Shown one piece after another: positions 42,918 through 51,777 of a stretch of DNA of 64,000 bases. Below the pieces are notes generated by a model. It ran no database searches and had not been told where the DNA came from. It worked only from the letters and a program-made list of their open reading frames with translations. Where the stretch lies: assembly GCF_900105625.1 (NCBI RefSeq), contig NZ_FNSD01000001.1:4216001-4280000 (forward strand), given 5' to 3'. Position 1 is the first letter of the stretch. Every line of letters starts with the position of its first letter. Origin of the DNA: Terriglobus roseus (GTDB lineage Bacteria; Acidobacteriota; Terriglobia; Terriglobales; Acidobacteriaceae). The position numbers were made by a program, and so were the translations under genes.

Positions 42918-45900
42918 ATGATTTCTACGAAGGTTTCTCGCCGCTTTGCCGGCCAAGCGTGTTGCTCTGTCCGCATCGCCGCGGCGATTGCCTTGTCTTT
43001 CGGTTTTGCTGGAATTGCGTTGGCGCAGGATGCTGCGAATCAACGGGTGGCTCTTCCCGCACTGCGGCAGGTACTGCCCGTGGGTGGCAGCGCGACGGGC
43101 GATCTCCCCGCGTCGCAACCCGTGCCCTTGGTGACGGTGCAGCTGAAGCGCAGCGCGGCGCAGCAGGCTGACCTGGACGCGTTTCTGAAGTCGGTGCAGA
43201 CCAAGGGCTCTGCGGAATATCACCACTGGCTGACACCGGCGCAGTTTGCGGCGCGCTTTGCGCCTTCCGCTGCGGACGTTGCGCCGGTGACGGCCTGGCT
43301 TGGATCGCAGGGGTTGCAGGTTCAGTCGGTATCGGCCGGCGGGATGCGCCTTACGGCCAGCGGCACAGCGGCGCAGGTGGCTGGCGCGTTCCATGTCCGT
43401 CTACAGCGGTACGCGCTGCCTGCCGGGGATCGCGTGCAGGTGGATGGCACGCCAACCGTGCCGGATGCGCTGGTGTCTTCGGTGCTCGCCGTGGGTGGGC
43501 TTGATCAGACTTCGGCGACGGCTACCGCCGACGCGGTAGCAGGTCTTGAGGCGTCGATTGATGCGAACACCGCTGCGGTGCTGGCGGCCGATCTGAGCGG
43601 TGCCAGCGCGAGCGCCGAAGAACTGAACGCAGCGTTGGAACAGGCAGGCGCGCAAGGGCAGACGGTGGTGTTGCAGCACGTCACGGCTCAAGTGCTACCG
43701 GCGCACGCGCTGGTGCTGGTGTCGAACACGCATCCAAGCGCCACTTTGGATGCAACAGACGTGACCAGGACCTTGCGGCCTGACTGGCAGGTCGCTCCGG
43801 GACTTCCCTCCAACACGCTGCGTGCGTTGCCGGATGCTTCGGCGGTCGATGCCAATGCTCTTACGGCGGCCCTGCAGCAGATTGTGACGAAAGCCGCGGC
43901 GCGGCAGGGTGAGGTGGCGTCGACGTTCTACAGGTTGGCGTCCGCCAAGGGTGTCTTCACGCACGCGGACACAACGGTCCCGGTGGGAACGTGGAGTGCA
44001 TCGGACGGCCTCGGGACGGTGGATCCGATTGCGCTGGTGAAGGCATGGCCTTACGGCGTTACGGCGCCGAACAGCACGACGATTGCGCTCTCAGCCCACG
44101 TGGTGACGCACGGCGGGACAATTACGTTGACTGCAACGGTGACCGGCAGCAACGGGACGCCGACGGGGACCGTCAGCTTTGGCAGCAGCCAGAGCGGCAC
44201 ACTGGGATCGTCAACGCTGGATTCTACCGGCACTGCGACGTACACGCTGAACACGCTGGCCGGTGGTCAGTATGGATTCTTCGGCACATACAGCGGCGAC
44301 AACACTTACGCCTCCACGACGACCAATGTCGATACGGCTACTGTCAATCCAGAGGCCGTGACGATCACGGGTGCACTGTCTTCCGCGACGGCTGTGGGAG
44401 GTACCTTGCCGATCCTGGTGACCGTGAAGTCGCCCAGCGGCATTGGTCAGCCTGCCGGGGCCGTCACGGTGAATGCCTATGGAACGAACGTCAGCGCCTC
44501 GGCATTCGCGGGCACGCTGGTGGCGACATCGACGGCGGGCACGTCGGCTGCGGCGGTAGCGGTGCCGGCGAGCAACGCTGGTTCATTCACCTTCCAGGCC
44601 AGTTGCACGACGGATGCGAGCTTCTCCTGCTATCAGCCTGCGTCGTTCGCGGTGACTGTGGTTCAGGGAACACCGACGGTCACGCTGACACAGGCGGGCA
44701 CAGCAACGACCGCGACTCTGACGGCGACGGTGGCAGCGCCGGCCGGCAGCACTTCGGCGGCGGTGCCAACGGGCACTGTGCAGTTCCTGGATGGGACGAC
44801 AGTCCTCGGGAGCGGAACGGTCGATAGTTCCGGCGTGGCGGCGTATGCGGGTGCGCTTGGCACCGGCACGACGCACTCGGTCAGTGCGACGTACCAGGGC
44901 GATGCAAATTATGTCACTGCCAGCTCCAACGCTGCGGCTGCGACCAAGAAGACGCCAACGGTGACGTTGGCAATGGCTTCGACGGGCACCTCGTTGCAGG
45001 TGACGGTATCCGGCGGCAGCACGGCCACGGTCGTGCCGACGGGCAATGTACAGTTCCTGGACAACACCACGGCGCTGGCAACGGCTGCTGTGGATACGAC
45101 GGGTGTCGCGTCCTACATGGGCACCTACAGCTCCGCGACAGGGCACACGATTACGGCTGTGTACGCTGGCGACTCGAACTACAACACCGCAACCAGCAAC
45201 GTGTTGCCGTCAACGACAAAGGCAACGGCGGCCGCGGTCCTGATGCAGACCAGCACCGCAGGCGCGGCGTCTGCGGCATTCCGTGTGACGGTCGCATCAG
45301 CCACGACGAGCAGCAACGCCCCCACTGGCAGCGTGCAGTTCCTGGATGGCACGACGGTCGTCGGCAACTCACCACTCACCACGGCCGGCGTTGCAACTTA
45401 CACTGGCACGCTGGCAACTTCGGTGGCTCACTCCATCACAGCGTTGTACCTGGGTGACGCGAACTTCAACGCGGTGACCTCAAATGCAGTTGCGGTTGCG
45501 GCTACGACGTCGCTGATCACCACAACCACGGCACTCACGTCGTCAAGTGGCTATACCGGCGTGTACGGCACAGCCTTGTCACTGATCTCCGTGATCACGC
45601 CATCGAGTTACGTCGCAGCGGGCACCGCGCCGACTGGCACCATCACGATCATGGACGCTGGTCTGCCCGTGGGAACTGGGACGCTGAGCGCAGGCAATGC
45701 AACGATAGTTGTGTCCACACTCACCGTCGGCGCGCATGCTCTCACCGCGGTTTATGGCGGCGACAGCAACTATGCCGCAAGCACTTCGGCTGGGGTGGCT
45801 TTCTCGATCACGCCGCTGACGGCGACCCTTACTGCTTCGATTTCACCGACAGGCTCTGTCGTCTATGGCAACAATGCAAGCATCGCGATCACGGTGACGG

Positions 45901-47255
45901 CTGCATCCGGCACGGTTGGCCCGTCGGGGACTGTGATGGCCACGATCAGCGGCAGCAATGGCACCTACTCGGCACCGCTTGTCGCGACCACTGGATCGCT
46001 CATCAGCACTGCGAACCTTGTGCTGCCAGTGCCGCCGCCCGGTACGTACACCGTCACCGTGAAGTGCAACACAAACCTCGTGTGCAACACGGTGACCCTG
46101 TCGTTGACGACGGCAAAAGGCTTCACGACCACCACGATCAACGGCGTCACACCGACCACGCCGCAGGCCGGCACGCCGGTCAGCATCAGCGCGACTGTTG
46201 CAAATACGGGGACCGGTTCCGGCGCGTACACCTACTCCGGCATGGTCAGTTTTTATAGCAACAACAAGTTCCTTGGCTCGGGCGCAGTAGTCAACGGTTT
46301 GGCGACGGGCACGGTCGTCTTCCTCAGCGCGTCTTCCCAATCGGTCACGGCTATCTACAGCGGCGACGTGAATTGGACAGGGAGTACCTCCGATCCGATC
46401 ACCGTGACGCCGACACCGATCCCAGCGACGATCGTGGTCGCCTCGAACACGCTCACCGGTATCGTCGGGCAAAATATCACGCTCACCGCCGCGGTCAGCG
46501 CCGGCATTACGAACACGGCGCTGGTGCCCAGCGGCACCGTCGCGTTTTACGACACATTCAATGGCATTGTGGTGAATCTCGGTTCTGCGACGGTGCTGTC
46601 CAACGGTTTGAACACTGGCTATGCGCAGCTGTCCACCACGGGGCTGCGGCCCGGTTCGCACTCGATCCTCGCCGTCTACTCGGGCGATGCGGTCTTCCTG
46701 AAGACGCAGTACAGCAACCTGGTCGTGAATATCGGTGACTTCGCTCTCACCTTTGCGCCCGCGTCGTTGAGCCTGTCGTCGGGCAGCACGGGCAAGGGCG
46801 TTCTTACTGTTGCAGGTCTCGATGGCTATTCGGGAGCGGTTGCGCTTGCTTGCACCATGCCTGCTGGCACGGAGACGACCTGCGCCCTGTCTTCTGCGCT
46901 CATAAACACCGGCGGCACAGTACAGTTCACCGTGAGCACGACGAAGAACACTGCCTTGCTGGTGCGAACTCTGGCAGCGTCGCGGGTCGCAGGCGCTGCG
47001 CTCTTCGGTGGTTTACTGAGCGTTTGCGTCCTGCGTCGCCGCAGACGTGTGGCTGCTCTGCTGTCGTTGCTGCTTGTGGCAGTGATCGCAGGTGGCGGCT
47101 GTACCCAGGTGGCTGCCACGGACGACTCGTCCACCGGCACCACGACGAGCACCGGCACACCGCTTGGGACGATCAATCTGACAATCACTGCTGCGACTAC
47201 GGATCTGGCAGTGAATGCACGGCATACTTATGTCATCCCGGTGACCGTGCAGTAG
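42918..47255 (+). CDS. Pro-kumamolisin/Ig-like repeat surface protein with eroded S53 peptidase core
   Basis: A 1445-residue exported protein. After a signal peptide (cut near ALAQ, residue 36), residues about 45-195 form an S53 pro-domain (HHWLTPAQFAARFAPS, H102 region; ASGTAAQVAGAFHVRLQ). Only about 185 residues (195-380) remain where S53 catalytic domains have 350-400. The ends are recognisable (E211/D215 pair; WQVAPGLPSNTLRALPD; RQGEVASTFYRLASAKGVF; GLGTVDPIALVKAWPYG), but the SGTS-type nucleophile region is absent, so it should be inactive. From about 385 to 1320 follow roughly ten Ig-like repeats of 85-95 residues (PTGTVQFLDGTTVLG and relatives). The end has two hydrophobic segments around RRRRR, a GGGC site, and an acidic Thr-rich tail. 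Probably a surface or adhesion protein. Confidence 0.87.
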   Translation: MISTKVSRRFAGQACCSVRIAAAIALSFGFAGIALAQDAANQRVALPALRQVLPVGGSATGDLPASQPVPLVTVQLKRSAAQQADLDAFLKSVQTKGSAEYHHWLTPAQFAARFAPSAADVAPVTAWLGSQGLQVQSVSAGGMRLTASGTAAQVAGAFHVRLQRYALPAGDRVQVDGTPTVPDALVSSVLAVGGLDQTSATATADAVAGLEASIDANTAAVLAADLSGASASAEELNAALEQAGAQGQTVVLQHVTAQVLPAHALVLVSNTHPSATLDATDVTRTLRPDWQVAPGLPSNTLRALPDASAVDANALTAALQQIVTKAAARQGEVASTFYRLASAKGVFTHADTTVPVGTWSASDGLGTVDPIALVKAWPYGVTAPNSTTIALSAHVVTHGGTITLTATVTGSNGTPTGTVSFGSSQSGTLGSSTLDSTGTATYTLNTLAGGQYGFFGTYSGDNTYASTTTNVDTATVNPEAVTITGALSSATAVGGTLPILVTVKSPSGIGQPAGAVTVNAYGTNVSASAFAGTLVATSTAGTSAAAVAVPASNAGSFTFQASCTTDASFSCYQPASFAVTVVQGTPTVTLTQAGTATTATLTATVAAPAGSTSAAVPTGTVQFLDGTTVLGSGTVDSSGVAAYAGALGTGTTHSVSATYQGDANYVTASSNAAAATKKTPTVTLAMASTGTSLQVTVSGGSTATVVPTGNVQFLDNTTALATAAVDTTGVASYMGTYSSATGHTITAVYAGDSNYNTATSNVLPSTTKATAAAVLMQTSTAGAASAAFRVTVASATTSSNAPTGSVQFLDGTTVVGNSPLTTAGVATYTGTLATSVAHSITALYLGDANFNAVTSNAVAVAATTSLITTTTALTSSSGYTGVYGTALSLISVITPSSYVAAGTAPTGTITIMDAGLPVGTGTLSAGNATIVVSTLTVGAHALTAVYGGDSNYAASTSAGVAFSITPLTATLTASISPTGSVVYGNNASIAITVTAASGTVGPSGTVMATISGSNGTYSAPLVATTGSLISTANLVLPVPPPGTYTVTVKCNTNLVCNTVTLSLTTAKGFTTTTINGVTPTTPQAGTPVSISATVANTGTGSGAYTYSGMVSFYSNNKFLGSGAVVNGLATGTVVFLSASSQSVTAIYSGDVNWTGSTSDPITVTPTPIPATIVVASNTLTGIVGQNITLTAAVSAGITNTALVPSGTVAFYDTFNGIVVNLGSATVLSNGLNTGYAQLSTTGLRPGSHSILAVYSGDAVFLKTQYSNLVVNIGDFALTFAPASLSLSSGSTGKGVLTVAGLDGYSGAVALACTMPAGTETTCALSSALINTGGTVQFTVSTTKNTALLVRTLAASRVAGAALFGGLLSVCVLRRRRRVAALLSLLLVAVIAGGGCTQVAATDDSSTGTTTSTGTPLGTINLTITAATTDLAVNARHTYVIPVTVQ
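44040..46730 (+). repeat. Ig-like repeat array within the 42918 gene
   Basis: Degenerate coding repeats of about 270-285 bp. The best conserved are near 44770, 45035 and 45320, sharing GT(G/A)CAGTTCCTGGA at the same phase (PTG-VQFLD peptides). Likely grew by unequal exchange and is prone to assembly and length variation. Confidence 0.7.
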
Positions 47256-47280
47256 GGGAGAGACTGTCGCGTCTGGCCTG

Positions 47281-47676
47281 TCAGGAAGTGTGGGCAAAGG
47301 CAGCCGACGGACCCCCGACTGCGTCGGTGTCATCCCCAAGGTCCATGGCCGCGAGGAGGCCGTGCCGCAGGGCGAACACGTGAAGGACCTCGCTGTCCGA
47401 AAGAACATCCCCGTGAAGGCTCTTCACAAGTTGATGAACCCTGACGCGGATCTTGCCGCCTTTTTCTTCAGCCAGCTCCAGCGGTTCGACGTGGGGATCG
47501 AACTCACTCCATTGCCGAGTCCAATAGGCGCGGATACTCTCTTTCCCGACGATCTTGCCGCCCTCGGAAGCCTTGGGCCAGCTCACATCCTCCGTCATTA
47601 GAGCCAGCGCGCTGTCAATGTCACGCTTGTTAAAAGCGGCGTATGCCTGCCGGACAAGAGTTTCCAGGTCTCGCAT
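47281..47676 (-). CDS. SnoaL-like (NTF2-fold) protein
   Basis: A 131-residue cytoplasmic protein with an NTF2-like cone: YAAFNKRDIDSALALMTEDVSWP, GGKIVGKESIRAYWTRQWSEFDP and VHVFALRHGL-type strands. Such proteins are small hydrolases, isomerases or binding proteins; no catalytic residues can be assigned. The start at 47676 has AGGAGA at 9 nt, and the frame further upstream lies in the ppk1 3' end. It begins 22 bp after ppk1 stops and is probably co-transcribed with it. Confidence 0.8.
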   Translation of the reverse strand: MRDLETLVRQAYAAFNKRDIDSALALMTEDVSWPKASEGGKIVGKESIRAYWTRQWSEFDPHVEPLELAEEKGGKIRVRVHQLVKSLHGDVLSDSEVLHVFALRHGLLAAMDLGDDTDAVGGPSAAFAHTS

Positions 47677-47698
47677 CGTCTGTTCTCCTTGACGCTTT

Positions 47699-50179
47699 CT
47701 AGGGCGAAGTAGCCTTCTTCGCGGAGGCCTTCTTTGCAGACGCCCTCTTTGCAACGGCCTTCTTCGCAGCAGCATTTACGGGTGCTGCTGACTTCGCGGG
47801 AACTGCCTTCTTTGCCTGTGCAGAAGGTGCGGTGTGCTTCACCGCGGCGGCCTTCTTTTCTGCTGTCGAGACGTCCGAAGACCTGTGACGCAGAACGCGT
47901 CTCGCCGGCGGGCTTACCTTGTCTGCGGCTGCGTCCTTCGCCTCCGTCGCGGATTTTGCTGCGGCGGAGTGCCCAGGGTTGGGCGATGCCGGCGCCGATT
48001 CGGCTGCGGCAAGTTCCATCAGGAGGACTTGTGCTTCCACAGGATGGGAGCCGCGCGGAGGTCGCGTGTACTCGCCGTCCTCCTGCAGCAGCCGTGCCTT
48101 CACCGTGTCCGACAGGTATGCCTCAAGAATCTCTTCGCGCAGGCGCTTCTTGAGCGCCGGGGCGGTAACGGGGTAGAGGTCTTCGCAGCGCTCATACAGG
48201 TTGCGCGGCATCCAGTCAGCCGATCCGCAGAAGACTTCGCTCTTATCGGCTGCGCCGGTCTTTCCGTCGGTGCCGTTGGCAAACCAGAAGATGCGGCTGT
48301 GTTCCAGGAACCGGCCGACGATTGATCGCACGCGAATACGTTCGCTGAGTTTGCGGACACCGGGTCGCAGTGAGCACATGCCGCGGATGATCAGGTCAAT
48401 CTCCACTCCAGCCTGGGATGCGGCGTACAGCGCGCGGATGGTTTTGCCGTCCAGCAACGCATTCATCTTCGCGACGATGCGCGCGGGGCGCCCGGCGCGG
48501 GCGTGCTGCGCTTCCCGGTCGATCAGGTGCAGGATGTCATTCGCCAGGGTGACGGGAGCCACCATCAGCGGCCGGAAGTTCTCATCCTGCGCGTCTGCCG
48601 TCAGGTAGTTGAAGACGCGCTGGACGGCACCGGTAATGGCCTCGTCCGCAGTGATCAGGCTGATGTCCGTGTAGAAGCGTGCGGTAACAGAGTTGTAGTT
48701 GCCGGTGCCAAGGTGCGCATAGCGGCGGGTCACACCGTCGGGATCTCTGCGCACGAGCAGTGCGAGTTTCGCATGCGTTTTCAGGCCGACGATGCCATGG
48801 AAGACCTGCACGCCCGCGTCTTCCAGCGTGCGCGCCCAGCGAATGTTGGAATCCTCATCGAAACGTGCCATCAGCTCGACGACGACGGTGACATCGGTTG
48901 TCTGGGCAGCATCCAGCAGGGCCTGGAAGAGCGGGGAATCAGCCGAGGTTCGGTAGAGTGTCTGCTTGATGGCGATGACGCGATCATCCTCCGTTCCGGC
49001 CTCGATGAAGCGCTCGACGGCGCGGAAGGAATCAAAGGGATGGTGGAGAAGGATGTCGCCCTGGCGCAGCGTTTCGAATAGGCAGCCGGGCCGGCCATCC
49101 GGCAGCGGCGGCGGCATGTAGTCGCGTCCGACAAATTTCGGGAACTTCAGGTCCGGGCGGTCGACCGCGTTCACGATTTCCATGACACGCGTCAGGTTGA
49201 CCGGCTCTTCTGCGCGGAAGATCTGCCAGCGCTCCAGTTCGAAGTTGACGCGCAGCTGGTCGATCAGCTCTTCGTCGGCACCGGCCGCAATCTCCAGCCG
49301 AACGACGTCTCCCTTGCGGCGGTTGTGCAGCTCGGCGCGGACGCTCTCCAGCAGTGATCGCGACTCTTCTTCCTGCAGGTAGAGGTTGCTGTTGCGGGTG
49401 ACACGAAAGGCAGCGCGTGCCAGCACTTCGTAGCCGGGGAAGAGGCGGGGGACGCGTGCCTGGATCAACTCATGAAGAAACAGGAAGCGGTACGTGCCGT
49501 CCGGCGAAGGCAGGCGGACCAGCCGAGGCAACGAGCGGGGAACAGTGACCACACCCAGCATGCCGACGCCGGGAGTACGGCGACCGCCCTGCTTGCGTCG
49601 CAGAAGGAGACCGATGCACAACGCCTTGTTGAGAACGCGGGGGAAAGGATGCGTCGGGTCGATGGTGACGGGCGTCAGCAGCGGATCGACCTCGCGGTCG
49701 AAGTACTCGTTGGCGTGACGAAGCGAGGCTTCATCCAGGTCGTCCCAGTCCAGCAGCTCCACGCGTTCGTCGCGCAGAGCAGGGATGAGGCTGCGCGTCC
49801 AGCAGGCGTACTGTTCGCGGTTGAAGCGGTGCAGCTGGTCGGCCAGGGCGTCCAGGCGCTCCTGCTCGCTCATGCCGTCATCGTCCTCGCCAAGCGGCTT
49901 CTGGTAGCCGTCTTCAATCCGCTGCAGGATGCCGGCGACGCGAACTTCGATGAATTCGTCTAGATTTGACGCGGTGATGGAGAGAAACTTGACGCGCTCC
50001 AGTAGGGGATTCGTCGTGTCCTGCGCCTCTTCCAGAACGCGGCCGTTGAAGCGAAGCCAGGACTCGTCGCGATTAAAGAACAGGTGCTGGGGAGAGCTGC
50101 TGTTCGCTATGCTGCGGGCGGGCTGAGCGGTGCGTTGCGGCGTGGCCTTGGCCCTGGAAGTATTCGCGTTCTTCGGCAT
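47699..50179 (-). CDS. ppk1: Polyphosphate kinase 1 with Lys/Ala-rich C-terminal tail
   Basis: Makes and reverses inorganic polyphosphate from ATP. The core (about residues 30-725) has LFFNRDESWLRFNGRVLEEA, FLSITASNLDEFIEVRV, HPFDSFRAVERFIE, AIKQTLYRTS, MARFDEDSNIRWAR and the phospho-His region GLKTHAKLALLVRR. About 95 extra residues follow, rich in Lys, Ala, Ser and Pro, ending in KRASAKKASAKKATSP, like histone H1-type tails. A shorter basic segment is also at the N-terminus. The tail might bind polyphosphate, nucleoid DNA or be a lysine polyphosphorylation target (inference). phoU/phoB are in the same window but far away. Confidence 0.94.
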   Translation of the reverse strand: MPKNANTSRAKATPQRTAQPARSIANSSSPQHLFFNRDESWLRFNGRVLEEAQDTTNPLLERVKFLSITASNLDEFIEVRVAGILQRIEDGYQKPLGEDDDGMSEQERLDALADQLHRFNREQYACWTRSLIPALRDERVELLDWDDLDEASLRHANEYFDREVDPLLTPVTIDPTHPFPRVLNKALCIGLLLRRKQGGRRTPGVGMLGVVTVPRSLPRLVRLPSPDGTYRFLFLHELIQARVPRLFPGYEVLARAAFRVTRNSNLYLQEEESRSLLESVRAELHNRRKGDVVRLEIAAGADEELIDQLRVNFELERWQIFRAEEPVNLTRVMEIVNAVDRPDLKFPKFVGRDYMPPPLPDGRPGCLFETLRQGDILLHHPFDSFRAVERFIEAGTEDDRVIAIKQTLYRTSADSPLFQALLDAAQTTDVTVVVELMARFDEDSNIRWARTLEDAGVQVFHGIVGLKTHAKLALLVRRDPDGVTRRYAHLGTGNYNSVTARFYTDISLITADEAITGAVQRVFNYLTADAQDENFRPLMVAPVTLANDILHLIDREAQHARAGRPARIVAKMNALLDGKTIRALYAASQAGVEIDLIIRGMCSLRPGVRKLSERIRVRSIVGRFLEHSRIFWFANGTDGKTGAADKSEVFCGSADWMPRNLYERCEDLYPVTAPALKKRLREEILEAYLSDTVKARLLQEDGEYTRPPRGSHPVEAQVLLMELAAAESAPASPNPGHSAAAKSATEAKDAAADKVSPPARRVLRHRSSDVSTAEKKAAAVKHTAPSAQAKKAVPAKSAAPVNAAAKKAVAKRASAKKASAKKATSP

Positions 50180-50350
50180 GCTCTCTCTTGGATGAAGCGC
50201 CCGGCGAGATGGGCGCCTCGATGTCAGATTGTGTGCTCGATAGTACCGGCAATGTGTGAATTCCCGTTGATTTGCACAACGTCCAACTCGTTCGCGTGTT
50301 CAGGAATCTATGCTGAAGACAGAAAGTCTTCACATACAAGGGAGTACGAC

Positions 50351-50734
50351 ATGCGACCGATCAGTTTTGCAGCGGTAGTTCTTGGAGTTGCGGTTTCCGC
50401 AGGTAGCCTGGTGGCGCAGACCGCCAAGCAGGACATGAAGGACGCCGGCCACGACACGGTGACCGCCACCAAGAAAACGGGCCACGTCATCGCCAAGGGC
50501 ACTGAAAAGGGCTACGACAAGACCAAGGAAGGCACTGTAAAAGCGGCGCACGCAACCGCACATGGCACCAAGGTCGCGGCCAAGGACACCGCTCACGTGA
50601 CCGAGAAGGGCTACGACAAGACCAAGGAAGGCACCGTAAAGGCCGCTGACGCGACCGCGCACGGCACCAAGGTTGCAGCCCACAAGACTGCCAATGGAAC
50701 GAAAAAGGCTGCCGACAAGGTCGACGGAAAGTAA
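50351..50734 (+). CDS. Secreted LEA-like Lys/Ala/Thr repeat protein
   Basis: A 127-residue exported protein: signal peptide MRPISFAAVVLGVAVSAGS, then an amphipathic, highly charged repeat region. Two 33-residue units in tandem (50504-50602 and 50603-50701) start EKGYDKTKEGTVKAA and contain ATAHGTKVAA. A shorter degenerate unit precedes them. The 11-residue sub-period with Lys, Thr, Ala and His resembles group-3 LEA or apolipoprotein-like desiccation proteins. I infer envelope stress protection. The start has AAGGGAG at 7 nt. A GGAAT-N18-GTCT element (50307-50333) upstream could be an ECF sigma-factor promoter. Confidence 0.75.
   Translation: MRPISFAAVVLGVAVSAGSLVAQTAKQDMKDAGHDTVTATKKTGHVIAKGTEKGYDKTKEGTVKAAHATAHGTKVAAKDTAHVTEKGYDKTKEGTVKAADATAHGTKVAAHKTANGTKKAADKVDGK
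50504..50701 (+). repeat. Two 99-bp coding tandem repeats
   Basis: Units at 50504-50602 and 50603-50701 share long identical blocks (for example AAGGGCTACGACAAGACCAA) with mostly synonymous differences near the 3' ends. Confidence 0.85.
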
Positions 50735-50751
50735 CGTTTTTGGGTCGTAAA

Positions 50752-50793
50752 CAGAAGAAAGGGGACGCGGATATCCGCGTCCCCTTTCTTCTG
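50752..50793. terminator. 42-bp perfect palindrome, bidirectional terminator
   Basis: A perfect 21+21 bp inverted repeat whose outer arms are AGAAGAAA/TTTCTTCT and core GGGGACGCGGAT. It sits between the convergent LEA-like gene and ctaA and can end both. Confidence 0.85.
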
Positions 50794-50804
50794 CTTCGAA
50801 GGCG

Positions 50805-51758
50805 TTAGATTTCTGCGATTCGTTGCGTTGCACGAGGAAACAGGACAGGTACGGCCAATGCCGAAAGCGTGATCCAGAACAGGTCAGCGCCGAGCAGGTG
50901 CAGCACCTGGATCCAGGTCGGCGCCAGTGTCAGTACGTCGGCAATGCCAATGGCCGCCTGCATCCAGAGGTTCAGCATCAGGAGGTTCGCCCCCTTCGAG
51001 GCGCCTCCTCTACGCATCAGGACGGCAAGCCAGATGGAACCGGCCACCACAAGGAGCGACGCGGCCGGGTGCATCCAACGCATGCGAACCAGCAGGGGTG
51101 AGTTGGCTGCGAAGTCGGCAGCGATTGCTGCGCGTAACGATGCGGATGGAAAGAGCGTGTCGGCAAGCGCTGCGACCGAACCCGTGGCGCCGGTGACGAT
51201 GCTCGCGAGCAGTGTCAGCACCATCGGTATCCGAAAAGAAGCCGCATTCGCCACCCGCATGCCGCGGCCCAGCAGGACTGCAACGACCGTGGCTGCGGCC
51301 AGCAGCAGCATGGTGTTCGTGAAGTGGATCGACTGGACCAGCACGCGAGCGTCCGAGGTGTTCTTCTCGACGTAGTGGCCGAGAACCAATACGGCTCCAA
51401 GAGCTCCTTCGATCAGCAGCAGGATGCCGGCCACAATCGACGCGGTCCGCGCCGGGTGGCGCTTCGGTGTGGCATAGAACGTCCAGACGATGAGCCCCAC
51501 GAACATCGCCGTACAAATGCCGGTGAGCGAGCGGTGAAGGAACTCAATGACGGTGGCCACGCGTTGGAAATGCGGCAGCACTTCGCCATTGCAGAGGGGC
51601 CAATGGTCCCCGCACCCGGCACCGGAGGATGTTGCGCGAACCACAGCACCCTCAAGCACCACGATGACGAAGAAAGCCAAGGTGGCCCACGCCCACGCAC
51701 GTGCACCGCGTCGGCTGCGTTGTTCGTGGACCGCGGGCGTTGTGATCTGTGTTGCCAT
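50805..51758 (-). CDS. ctaA: Heme A synthase, COX15/CtaA family
   Basis: A 317-residue membrane protein with eight predicted helices that oxidises heme O to heme A for aa3-type cytochrome oxidase. GAVVRATSSGAGCGDHWPLCNG carries the Cys pair and RATGSG-like loop, seen here as shorter parts RATSSGAGCGDHWPLCNG. Heme-ligand His are in EFLHRSLTG, SIHFTNTML, RMRWMHPAASLL and VLHLLGADLFW. The start at 51758 has AAGGAAA at 9 nt. The CusF-SCO gene at 24.6 kb probably serves the same oxidase. Confidence 0.92.
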   Translation of the reverse strand: MATQITTPAVHEQRSRRGARAWAWATLAFFVIVVLEGAVVRATSSGAGCGDHWPLCNGEVLPHFQRVATVIEFLHRSLTGICTAMFVGLIVWTFYATPKRHPARTASIVAGILLLIEGALGAVLVLGHYVEKNTSDARVLVQSIHFTNTMLLLAAATVVAVLLGRGMRVANAASFRIPMVLTLLASIVTGATGSVAALADTLFPSASLRAAIAADFAANSPLLVRMRWMHPAASLLVVAGSIWLAVLMRRGGASKGANLLMLNLWMQAAIGIADVLTLAPTWIQVLHLLGADLFWITLSALAVPVLFPRATQRIAEI

Positions 51759-51777
51759 AGTGGTTTTCCTTGCCTGC

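Noticed and set aside
45843-46661. Minus-strand open frame within the Ig-like repeats
   Set aside because: Produced by the repetitive Thr/Ser/Gly-rich coding sequence on the plus strand; Arg-rich with no family.
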